Part shown: piece after piece, positions 1 to 6,857 of the stretch | Position numbering within the stretch: the stretch's first letter is position 1 | How the letters are laid out: each line of letters begins with the position of its first letter | Source of the DNA: an uncultured Armatimonadota bacterium | GTDB taxonomy: Bacteria; Armatimonadota; Armatimonadia; Armatimonadales; Armatimonadaceae | DNA length: 8,955 bases | Reading direction: 5' to 3' | Assembly: GCA_903881535.1 (NCBI GenBank) | Contig: CAIRTT010000469.1 | Span: 1 to 8,955 of the forward strand | Notes under the pieces: generated by a model | Database searches by the model: none | What the model was told of the DNA's origin: nothing | Seen by the model: the letters and a program-made list of their open reading frames with translations, nothing else | Program-made: the position numbers and the translations under genes

Positions 1-1262
1 GCTGCAAGGCTCAGGTAACGGATACCACTTTGCCACGGAAGCCGGACGACAAAGACCCGTCTGCCGAGCCATACGAGCAAAGCTACGGCGAAAAACGCAA
101 CCAATGTCGGCGGCCGGAGTGCGATTTCGAAGTTCATCAACACCTTGCGCCCGATGATGTCAATAAGGTGCCCTACTCCCGATGTCTTCGCAGCCGTCAT
201 CGCTGCGCCTGCGTGTGACATTTTTGGTGAGAAGATCATGTCCATCCAAGCGGCTGCGACTGCTGTGACCATTCCGATTAGAATTGCAGGTGCTATGAGC
301 CATTCTGTTTTCCGACTGCGAAGAAGGTTGTTGTTTCGAAGGAGATCACTTACGGCAAGAGCGGCAAACGTGACGACGGCTCCAAAATCGGCACCGAGAC
401 TGGCATTCCCAAAGAAGGCAACACATGCGAGTGCGGCAATGACGCGGAACTTCTTTGGTACGCAGACCGCAAGTGTGCCGGTGATGATTCCAAGGAGCTC
501 ATTGCCGACACCGTAGAAACGGATTCCGGGTCCGAAGTAGCCTTGTAGAGGTGAAAAGTCACCGTAGCGGAGCCCTGTCAACTGGTCGAGGACAACGATA
601 AAAGCGGTGACTCCGAGCGTAACTCGTACAGGAAGAAATGCTGCAAGAATCCAGGGCAGGGTCAACATTAAGGGAACAAGGCCGGGCATACCGCCGGCGT
701 AGAGAGCGAGTGGGCATCCGGCAGCAGCACGTGCGGCGAGGAGGCCCCATTTACTGTTACGTTGCCAGAGCCCTATCCCAAGGAGAAATCCGGCGAGGGC
801 ACCACTGACGGCTAGCTTTAGGTCCGAATTTACTTCCGATGCATAAACATTGGATGCAAACTGAATAATCGGCAGATCTTTACCAACCGATGGTTCAGCG
901 GCAGATACATTCTCGATGCCTCGCGAAAGCTCATCGAGTGTAACAAAATCATTCCGTCGCGTTGATGATGAATACACTCCGCTAATAGCATCATGTGTGA
1001 AGACGTAAAAGCGCCGATTCCTATCTGATCGATTGACAATCCAATAAGGTAGCGTCTGCGATTCATCAGTACACGGTGGGAAGATTTTTCCTTGACGATG
1101 TACCCAAAGTACGGTTCGACCTGTTGCATTTTCAACTGCACTTAGTGCAGTTTCACTGCTTTTGTAAAATACACATGGGAGCGGGTCAATTGTCGCTTGC
1201 GCAAACGTCCCGCTCCCAAGGAAGAAAAGTACGAGACAAATAATGACCCGTACCCTTGTCAT
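1..1262 (-). CDS. Secreted-N-terminus polytopic membrane protein of unknown function (3' end outside window)
   Basis: The frame is open for 420 codons from the ATG at 1262-1260 to the window edge with no stop, so the C-terminus is missing. Residues 1-23 look like a signal peptide (hydrophobic 5-16, then TFAQA before TID). Residues 24-147 form a soluble, probably extracytoplasmic domain with two cysteines (30 and 64) that could pair. From about 148 the protein becomes hydrophobic: likely membrane segments lie near 148-166, 173-190, 194-210, 212-228, 252-268, 272-285, 290-305, 321-340 and 386-400. Two glycine-rich motifs stand out: GPGIRFYGVGNELLG (244-258) and NASLGADFGAVVTF (286-299). They resemble motifs I remember from uncharacterised membrane proteins of Firmicutes and Actinobacteria (RYYGIGNEYMG, LGANFGG). 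I do not know a function. The ATG overlaps the alaS stop (TGATG), which suggests translational coupling. The only ribosome-binding hint is AGG about 8 bases upstream. Real gene: high confidence; function: unknown. Confidence 0.85.
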   Translation of the reverse strand, partial: MTRVRVIICLVLFFLGSGTFAQATIDPLPCVFYKSSETALSAVENATGRTVLWVHRQGKIFPPCTDESQTLPYWIVNRSDRNRRFYVFTHDAISGVYSSSTRRNDFVTLDELSRGIENVSAAEPSVGKDLPIIQFASNVYASEVNSDLKLAVSGALAGFLLGIGLWQRNSKWGLLAARAAAGCPLALYAGGMPGLVPLMLTLPWILAAFLPVRVTLGVTAFIVVLDQLTGLRYGDFSPLQGYFGPGIRFYGVGNELLGIITGTLAVCVPKKFRVIAALACVAFFGNASLGADFGAVVTFAALAVSDLLRNNNLLRSRKTEWLIAPAILIGMVTAVAAAWMDMIFSPKMSHAGAAMTAAKTSGVGHLIDIIGRKVLMNFEIALRPPTLVAFFAVALLVWLGRRVFVVRLPWQSGIRYLSLA

Positions 1263-3895
1263 CAGGAACCTAAAACAGTCACAACCGTCGCTGTCACAGC
1301 GGTGATTGCATCGTCAATACGTGATGCATCCTTGCCACCAGCGCTAGCGAAGTCTGGCCGTCCACCACCCCCACCGCCCATGATCTGGGCGGCTTGCTTC
1401 GCAAGATTTCCACAATGGATCCCTGCCGCCACGGCCGTTTTCGTTGCCTTTACGACGATGTTGACCTTGTCACCAATCGCCGCAACCAACATGACAACGC
1501 CATGTTCCGTCCGGCCAATCAGTTCATCCACCAGATTGCCAACCGATGCAGCATCTGGCGCATCAATGGACTGGATAATCACCTTGATGCCAGCCACGAC
1601 TCTTGCTTCTGATAACAAACCATCCGCGAGGCTGCCAGCCTGTTGCTGTTTGACAGCTTTGAGGTCTGAAATCAGGTGCTGTCGTTCATCCAAGAGGCGC
1701 TGAATCGCTCCCGAAAGGCCATCGACTTTGACATTTAGGAGAGATGCGGCTCGTTCAGCATCACTGATTGTCTTCGCAATGTATTCCATCGCACCATCGG
1801 ATGTGATTGCTTCGATTCTGCGTACGCCTGCCGCGCTGGATGACTCTCCGACAATTTTGATGATGCCAATCTCGGAGGTGTTTGCTACGTGCGTGCCGCC
1901 GCAGAATTCACGTGAGTATTCTCCGCCCACGGAAACGACACGAACAACGTCCCCGTACTTCTCACCAAAGAGCATCATGGCACCGAGCTCACGTGCTTCG
2001 TTTATCGGCTTTTCGGCGATGTCAACGACTATTGCAGCCGACACTGCTTCGTTTGCCAATCGCTCGATCACTTTTAACGTCGCGGCAGGAATCGATTCTC
2101 CGTGGGAAAAGTCAAACCTTAGCCGATCTGGAGCAACGAGTGATCCCCGTTGTGCCACGTGGGAACCCAGCTGATCACGTAAAATCTTGTGCAAAACGTG
2201 GGTAGCCGTGTGATTGGCCCTGATTAGGCGTCGGCGATTCGCATCTACAGATGTATGGACCTGACCGCCCGTCGCGAGCTCACCTTGGTGTACCAAAACC
2301 GAGTGGAACCACACACTGTCCTTCTTGGTGACATCTAGAACACTTGCCCGGAAGTCGTGAAAGGTTAGCTCTCCCGTATCACTGACTTGTCCACCAGATT
2401 CTGCATAGAACGGGCTTGCTTGGAGGACGATATCTGCCATCATCCCTGCCGTGATCACCTTCGTAGGCTGCCCATCGACCAACATACCGGCAACCACTGT
2501 TGTTCCATCGAGCGATGTATACCCAGTAAAGTCTGTGTGTGGCAGATCACGGAAGAAAGCCTTTACGTTGTCATTCGTGATGATCCAGGTTTTCTTGTTT
2601 CCCTTACCCGAATCAATTGCATGCTGTGCACGTGCTGTGTTGAATGATTCCTCATCGATGACAACACCGCGCTCACCTGCAACCTCACGAGTTACTTCGA
2701 AGGGCAGACCATAGGTGGCAAACAGATCAAACGCTGCAGCGCCTGATAGGTCTCCCTTAGCCAATGAGTCATCCAGACGTACCAGACCATCGGAGAGGAT
2801 GTCTCTAAACTGCGCTTCTTCACGTCGGACAGCTACCAAGATAGCCTCTTCCCGATTGACGAGATCAGGATAGGCATCTTTCATATGTGCAATCACACCC
2901 GGGACAGCGCGATCCATGAATGGAGCGCTATCAAAGCCCAAATGACGGATACCTGCCACGATTGCCCGGCGCATCAGGCGTCGTAGAACGTAGCCGTGCT
3001 TTTCTTTGTCTGGAAGTACGCCATCCCCAATAAGAAACGTTGTAGCCCGGATATGGTCTGCAATCCGTCTGAATGCGATGTCCGTTGTTGCATCAGGTGT
3101 GGATGTATATATCTTGCCACTCAGTAATTCCAAATGATTGATGATTGGTCGGATGACATCCGTCTCGAATGGACCGGCAAGATCGTTTATGGCGGCAGCT
3201 GTGCGCTCGAGACCCATTCCGGTATCAATATTCTTCTTTGGAAGCGCTTGGAGAGCGTAATCAGCACCGGATCCGATGCCGGTGAACTGTGTAAAAACAT
3301 TGTTCCAGATTTCAAGCCAACGGCTCCCCTCGCCATCCCAGCCCTGGTCAAATGGCAAGTGAGGCTGAAGATCAAAGAAGATTTCGGAACAGGGACCGCA
3401 GGGTCCTTGACTCTTTTCAACGATCGCGTTTGAAGGCCAATAGTTCGTCTTTTGACCGAGGCGTGTGATCCGTTCATCTGCAATCCCGAACTTTTTCCAA
3501 AGCGCGTACGCGTCATCATCATCCTGATAAACAGTGACACGAATACGCTGGCGGTCGATTTTCAGAACATCGAAAAGAAACTCTGCAGACCACTCCACTG
3601 CCTCAGGTTTGAAGTAGTCTCCAAAGCTAAAGTTTCCAAGCATCTCAAAAAACGTACAGTGACTGATATCTCCGATGTCTTCAATATCTTTTGTTCGCAA
3701 ACACTTTTGACTAGTCGCAATACTAGTGCTCGGAGGTGTAACACGATCTTCAAAATAAGCCTTGAACGGGACCATTCCAGCAACCGTAAAAAGGAGCGTG
3801 GGGTCTTCCGTGACCAACGAATCCGATGGCAGGATAAGTGCACCTTTGGATGCGAAGAAGTCGAGATAGGCGCGGCGGAGTTCACTAGCTTCCAT
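1262..3895 (-). CDS. alaS: Alanine--tRNA ligase (alanyl-tRNA synthetase)
   Basis: This enzyme attaches alanine to tRNA-Ala in the cytoplasm using ATP and hydrolyses mischarged Ser- or Gly-tRNA-Ala. At 877 residues it has normal full length (E. coli about 876). Class II catalytic domain: ELRRAYLDFF (5-14), DPTLLFTVAGMVPFK (31-45), TSQKCLRT (61-68), FFEMLGNFSFGDYFK (82-96), GPCGPCSEIFFD (164-175) and motif 3 GMGLERTAA (226-234). A helical tRNA-binding region follows (about 250-460). The editing domain carries the metal site: HTATH (His562, His566) and CGGTH (Cys665, His669). A coiled segment around 725-760 leads to the C-Ala domain, ending in the glycine run at 840-845 and RPDFASAGG (846-854). 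The start is fixed by the conserved N-terminus beginning within five residues of Met1. No Shine-Dalgarno sequence precedes it, but a TATACT box lies 9 bases upstream, suggesting a leaderless message. No T-box or other leader could fit. It overlaps the downstream membrane-protein gene by one base. Confidence 0.98.
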   Translation of the reverse strand: MEASELRRAYLDFFASKGALILPSDSLVTEDPTLLFTVAGMVPFKAYFEDRVTPPSTSIATSQKCLRTKDIEDIGDISHCTFFEMLGNFSFGDYFKPEAVEWSAEFLFDVLKIDRQRIRVTVYQDDDDAYALWKKFGIADERITRLGQKTNYWPSNAIVEKSQGPCGPCSEIFFDLQPHLPFDQGWDGEGSRWLEIWNNVFTQFTGIGSGADYALQALPKKNIDTGMGLERTAAAINDLAGPFETDVIRPIINHLELLSGKIYTSTPDATTDIAFRRIADHIRATTFLIGDGVLPDKEKHGYVLRRLMRRAIVAGIRHLGFDSAPFMDRAVPGVIAHMKDAYPDLVNREEAILVAVRREEAQFRDILSDGLVRLDDSLAKGDLSGAAAFDLFATYGLPFEVTREVAGERGVVIDEESFNTARAQHAIDSGKGNKKTWIITNDNVKAFFRDLPHTDFTGYTSLDGTTVVAGMLVDGQPTKVITAGMMADIVLQASPFYAESGGQVSDTGELTFHDFRASVLDVTKKDSVWFHSVLVHQGELATGGQVHTSVDANRRRLIRANHTATHVLHKILRDQLGSHVAQRGSLVAPDRLRFDFSHGESIPAATLKVIERLANEAVSAAIVVDIAEKPINEARELGAMMLFGEKYGDVVRVVSVGGEYSREFCGGTHVANTSEIGIIKIVGESSSAAGVRRIEAITSDGAMEYIAKTISDAERAASLLNVKVDGLSGAIQRLLDERQHLISDLKAVKQQQAGSLADGLLSEARVVAGIKVIIQSIDAPDAASVGNLVDELIGRTEHGVVMLVAAIGDKVNIVVKATKTAVAAGIHCGNLAKQAAQIMGGGGGGRPDFASAGGKDASRIDDAITAVTATVVTVLGS

Positions 3896-3904
3896 ATTGT
3901 GAAA

Positions 3905-3910
3905 AGTATA
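3905..3910 (-). promoter_or_regulatory. Putative -10 box of a leaderless alaS promoter
   Basis: On the minus strand the sequence TATACT (5 of 6 matches to TATAAT) ends 9 bases before the alaS ATG at 3895. Transcription would then start at about 3899-3897, giving a leader of only 1 to 3 bases. The stretch between is TTTCACAAT, with no purine-rich ribosome-binding site. The -35 position at 17-base spacing reads AAACTT, a poor match to TTGACA, so the call rests on the -10 box and the absence of a Shine-Dalgarno sequence. Leaderless messages are well known in several bacterial phyla. Inference, not proof. Confidence 0.5.
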
Positions 3911-4018
3911 TCGCCAGCACTCCCGGTAAGTTTCACACTGGAGTCCACCATAAAACCCGTATTCGGGTAAAATGTTCGGTGGTTCAGTATTGAGGTTTCG
4001 TGACCGATATAACTGAGT

Positions 4019-4024
4019 GGAAGG
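4019..4024 (+). promoter_or_regulatory. Weak ribosome-binding site for sucA
   Basis: GGAAGG ends 12 bases before the ATG at 4037, farther than the usual 5 to 9 bases, and only AAGG matches the classical core. It still supports this start: an in-frame TAA at 4010-4012 rules out any upstream ATG, and the next in-frame Met is residue 30, inside the conserved N-terminal E1 segment. Confidence 0.45.
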
Positions 4025-4036
4025 TTACAGTTCGGC

Positions 4037-6823
4037 ATGCATGATGACTCAATCACGGTAGATCAGTCCCTCTCGCTACATGGCCCTAACGCGGCCTATG
4101 CCCGGGAGTTGTATGAGCGTTGGATGGAAGATCCAGGTTCAATCGACTCCGACACAAGTGCTCTTTTTGCAACGGGTTATATTCCGCCTGCTGAAGCACG
4201 AAGTACTTCAACGGTCGAAACAACCAATGTTGAAACCATTATGCGCGCAGTCCACCTCGCAGGGCTGATTCGTGAACACGGCCATGTCGAGGCTAACCTC
4301 AATCCGCTCCGAAGTCCATCAAAGATTGATCCGCAGCTGACGCTCGCATATCATGGGCTGACCGAATCAGATCTGGCATCGCTCCCTCCATCCGTTGTCG
4401 GTGGCCCAGCCGCTGCTGGAACATCAAATGCGCTAGATGCAATGAACCGTCTTCGACACGTGTATTGCGGGACGATTGGCTACGAAGATGACCACGTCCA
4501 AACGCCTGAGCACCGGAATTGGTTGCGTGATGCCTTTGAATCAGGCCGCTACCTGCGTGCGATTACAGACGAAGACCGCTCATGGCTGCTTGAGCGAATC
4601 ACCGAAGTAGATACCTTCGAACAGTTTCTACACAAAACGCAACCATTTCAGGGTGAAAAACGCTTCTCAATTGAGGGCGTCGACATGTTGGTTCCCGTCC
4701 TTCAGAGCATCGTCCAACGCGCAGCAGTGGCCGGTAATCGTGAAGTGGTTATTGGCATGGCCCATCGTGGGAGACTGAATGTCCTTACCCATGTCCTGCG
4801 AAAACCTTATCGGCAGATGCTTTCCGAGTTCATTAAAGGGAAAAAGTACCTCGTACCAAGTACGAGCGGCGCGGGTTCCGGTGGATATACGGGCGATGTC
4901 AAGTATCACAAGGGGTATGAGTTTCGAATTGAGACGGCAAATCATGGCAGCGTTCCAGTCACGCTCGTACCAAACCCATCCCACCTTGAATTCGTAAATC
5001 CTGTTGTTTTAGGCCGTGCCCGTGCCGCTCAGGAACACCGCGACCATCAGGGGAAACCATCGCGGGATATTCTTGCTGCGCTTTCAATTTTGATCCACGG
5101 CGATGCTGCATTCCCTGGACAGGGTGTTGTCGCCGAAAGCTTGAATCTTTCGCGGGTTCCCGGTTACCGAGTTGGTGGAACCATCCATATCATCGCCAAT
5201 AATCAGGTTGGATTCACAACTGACCCAGAAAATAGCCGCTCCACACTGTATTCATCTGACCTCGCGAAGGGCTTTGAAATCCCGATCGTTCACGTCAATG
5301 GTGATGACCCGGATGCATGTCTTGCGATGGCCCGCCTAGCGTTGGATTTCCGCCAGAAGTTTGGCTGTGACTTCCTGATCGATATCATCGGGTACCGCCG
5401 ACACGGACATAACGAAACAGATGAACCACGCTACACGCAGCCCCAAATGTATGGAGTTGTAGATGGACATCCGCGCCTGCGTGAGCTTTATGCTCAACGC
5501 TTAATGGCAAAGGGTGTGGTCGATTCATACGTTGTCGATTCGATGTTAGCTACCGTACGTGAGTCGCTCACGGACGCACGTCAATATGCGCTCGAGCAGG
5601 CAGGCGGAACGGTCACCACACCCGCAGTGACCATCGCCCCGAATGTTGTCGTTGAAAATGTTTCGTTTGACCGCTTGCAGGTCCTAAACGATGCGATTAC
5701 ATCTACTCCGGATGGATTTGCAACAAACGATAAGCAGCTACGACAGGTTCTAAAGCCACGGAAAGCAGCTCTTACCGCAGACGAACCGAGCATCAACTGG
5801 GCCCATGCCGAGGCATTGGCCTACGCTTCCATACTCGAAGACGGAACCCCTATTCGCCTCTCTGGTCAGGATGCGCAACGTGGGACGTTTTCACAGCGAA
5901 TGTTGGTGTTGCACGATGTCGAAACCGGTGCCCGATGTCACTTACTCAGATTCGTTCCAACCGCGAATGCATCTATTGCCATTTTAAATTCGCCTCTTTC
6001 CGAGACCGCTGCGCTAGGCTTTGAGTACGGCTACAGTGCACATGCAAAAGAAACGCTTGTTCTATGGGAAGGTCAATTTGGTGACTTTGCTAACGGAGCA
6101 CAGGTCATCATTGATCAGTTCATCGTAAGCGGCGATGCAAAGTGGTCACAAAAATCCGGTTTGGTGATGCTCCTCCCACATGGCTACGAGGGTCAGGGAC
6201 CAGAGCATTCAAGCGGACGCGTTGAGCGCTTTTTACAATCGGCTGCAGGAAACAACATCAGAGTCGCGAACTGCACCACCCCCGCTAACTACTTCCATCT
6301 GCTAAGACGACAGGCAAAGTCCTTGTCGATAGATCCTCGGCCGCTTATCGTGATGACACCAAAGAGTCTTCTTCGTCATCCAAAGGCTGTCTCGCATGCT
6401 GCAAGCCTCACGACGGGAGCATTTCAACCCGTCCTCGATGACGTACGAACGGACATCGATAAGGGGTCGATCAAGCGTATCGTTATGTCCAGTGGCAAGA
6501 TCATTGTCGACTTACTGGCGAGCCCGTCCCTGAACCCGATGACCACGGCATTGATTCGCTTGGAAGAGATTCATCCATTCCCGATGGACGACATCACACG
6601 CCTCATCGCGACGTATCCAAATGCAACTGAGTTTGTCTTTGTACAAGAGGAACCTCTGAATATGGGAACGGCCAGCTATGTCATTCCTAAATTACAGGAG
6701 CTGTTACCTTCCAACCTTAAACTGCGCGTAGTTGGCCGTCCGCTGGAAGCAAGTCCTGCTGAAGGAAGCATCGACATGCACAACGCGATGCAGGCGCATA
6801 TTGTTAACTCAGCACTTTCCTAA
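4037..6823 (+). CDS. sucA: 2-oxoglutarate dehydrogenase E1 component, thiamine-diphosphate dependent
   Basis: SucA (also called OdhA) decarboxylates 2-oxoglutarate and passes the succinyl group to the lipoyl arm of E2, in the TCA cycle. At 928 residues it matches the usual one-chain E1 length and is not fused to an E2 domain as in many Actinobacteria. The N-terminal E2-contact segment is at about 15-45 (HGPNAAYARELYERWMEDP). The diphosphate/Mg domain has GMAHRGRLNVL (240-250), GDVKYHKGY (286-294), HLEFVNPVVLGRARA (316-330), HGDAAFPGQGVV (354-365), NNQVGFTTDP (388-397) and GYRRHGHNETDEPRYTQP (452-469). The pyrimidine-binding domain (about 588-785) shows LSGQDAQRGTFSQRM (608-622), LWEGQFGDFANGAQ (676-689) and PHGYEGQGPEHSSGRVERF (714-732). 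The C-terminal domain includes LIRLEEIHPFP (839-849) and FVQEEPLNMG (868-877). I see all the expected conserved blocks. It is followed 34 bases later by sucB on the same strand. No lipoamide dehydrogenase (E3) or succinyl-CoA synthetase gene is in view. Confidence 0.97.
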   Translation: MHDDSITVDQSLSLHGPNAAYARELYERWMEDPGSIDSDTSALFATGYIPPAEARSTSTVETTNVETIMRAVHLAGLIREHGHVEANLNPLRSPSKIDPQLTLAYHGLTESDLASLPPSVVGGPAAAGTSNALDAMNRLRHVYCGTIGYEDDHVQTPEHRNWLRDAFESGRYLRAITDEDRSWLLERITEVDTFEQFLHKTQPFQGEKRFSIEGVDMLVPVLQSIVQRAAVAGNREVVIGMAHRGRLNVLTHVLRKPYRQMLSEFIKGKKYLVPSTSGAGSGGYTGDVKYHKGYEFRIETANHGSVPVTLVPNPSHLEFVNPVVLGRARAAQEHRDHQGKPSRDILAALSILIHGDAAFPGQGVVAESLNLSRVPGYRVGGTIHIIANNQVGFTTDPENSRSTLYSSDLAKGFEIPIVHVNGDDPDACLAMARLALDFRQKFGCDFLIDIIGYRRHGHNETDEPRYTQPQMYGVVDGHPRLRELYAQRLMAKGVVDSYVVDSMLATVRESLTDARQYALEQAGGTVTTPAVTIAPNVVVENVSFDRLQVLNDAITSTPDGFATNDKQLRQVLKPRKAALTADEPSINWAHAEALAYASILEDGTPIRLSGQDAQRGTFSQRMLVLHDVETGARCHLLRFVPTANASIAILNSPLSETAALGFEYGYSAHAKETLVLWEGQFGDFANGAQVIIDQFIVSGDAKWSQKSGLVMLLPHGYEGQGPEHSSGRVERFLQSAAGNNIRVANCTTPANYFHLLRRQAKSLSIDPRPLIVMTPKSLLRHPKAVSHAASLTTGAFQPVLDDVRTDIDKGSIKRIVMSSGKIIVDLLASPSLNPMTTALIRLEEIHPFPMDDITRLIATYPNATEFVFVQEEPLNMGTASYVIPKLQELLPSNLKLRVVGRPLEASPAEGSIDMHNAMQAHIVNSALS

Positions 6824-6844
6824 AGGATTCATGGATTTATATCC

Positions 6845-6851
6845 AAAGGAG
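6845..6851 (+). promoter_or_regulatory. Strong ribosome-binding site that decides the sucB start
   Basis: AAAGGAG lies 6 bases before the ATG at 6858, which is ideal. It selects this start over the in-frame ATG at 6831, whose own AAAGGA (6822-6827, overlapping the sucA stop) is only 3 bases away, and over ATG 6732 inside sucA. The lipoyl domain begins right after 6858 (SVEIIVPNMGES), which agrees. Confidence 0.85.
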
Positions 6852-6857
6852 TTTGTT

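Larger units (their letters stand above)
3896..4036. other. Divergent intergenic region between alaS and sucA
   Basis: These 141 bases must hold the promoters for both divergent units. Toward sucA, AT-rich hexamers that could act as -10 boxes are TAAAAT (3968-3973) and TATAAC (4008-4013). Neither has a convincing -35 at normal spacing, so I do not choose between them. If TATAAC is used, transcription would start near 4020, leaving a leader of about 17 bases. A short palindrome, ACCCG-TATT-CGGGT (3955-3968), has a 5-base stem and could be an operator half-site or chance. No terminator, riboswitch or small gene is apparent here. Confidence 0.5.

Noticed and set aside
30..1141. Short frames on both strands in 30-1141 that could suggest a broken or frameshifted gene
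   Set aside because: The minus-strand frame from 1262 is open without interruption to position 1 and gives a coherent signal peptide plus membrane protein, so these are shadows and the gene is intact within the window.
1197..2205. Long plus-strand open frames opposite alaS (for example 1197-1703, 1728-2174 and 1882-2205)
   Set aside because: They lie antisense to conserved AlaS domains, have low-complexity Ala/Ser/Arg/Pro compositions typical of shadows, and show no recognisable motif or ribosome-binding site.
3955..3968. Small palindrome ACCCG-TATT-CGGGT in the alaS-sucA intergenic region as an operator or attenuator
   Set aside because: A 5-base stem is common by chance, no T tract follows it, and no second copy is seen. 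It is noted in the intergenic entry only.
3452..4056. Overlapping open frames across the alaS 5' end and intergenic region (3452-3970 plus, 3562-4056 minus)
   Set aside because: Both are out of frame with the conserved AlaS N-terminus, and the minus one would also run into the sucA start. Their translations resemble no family I know.
5519..5545. Repeated GTCGATTC units within sucA
   Set aside because: They encode a local VVDSYVVDSM stretch in a linker of the E1 protein and are too short and too few to be a meaningful repeat.
6732..6857. Longer sucB reading frame from ATG 6732, overlapping sucA
   Set aside because: The extra 42 residues are the sucA coding sequence in another frame, and the strong ribosome-binding site and lipoyl-domain start both fix the ATG at 6858.
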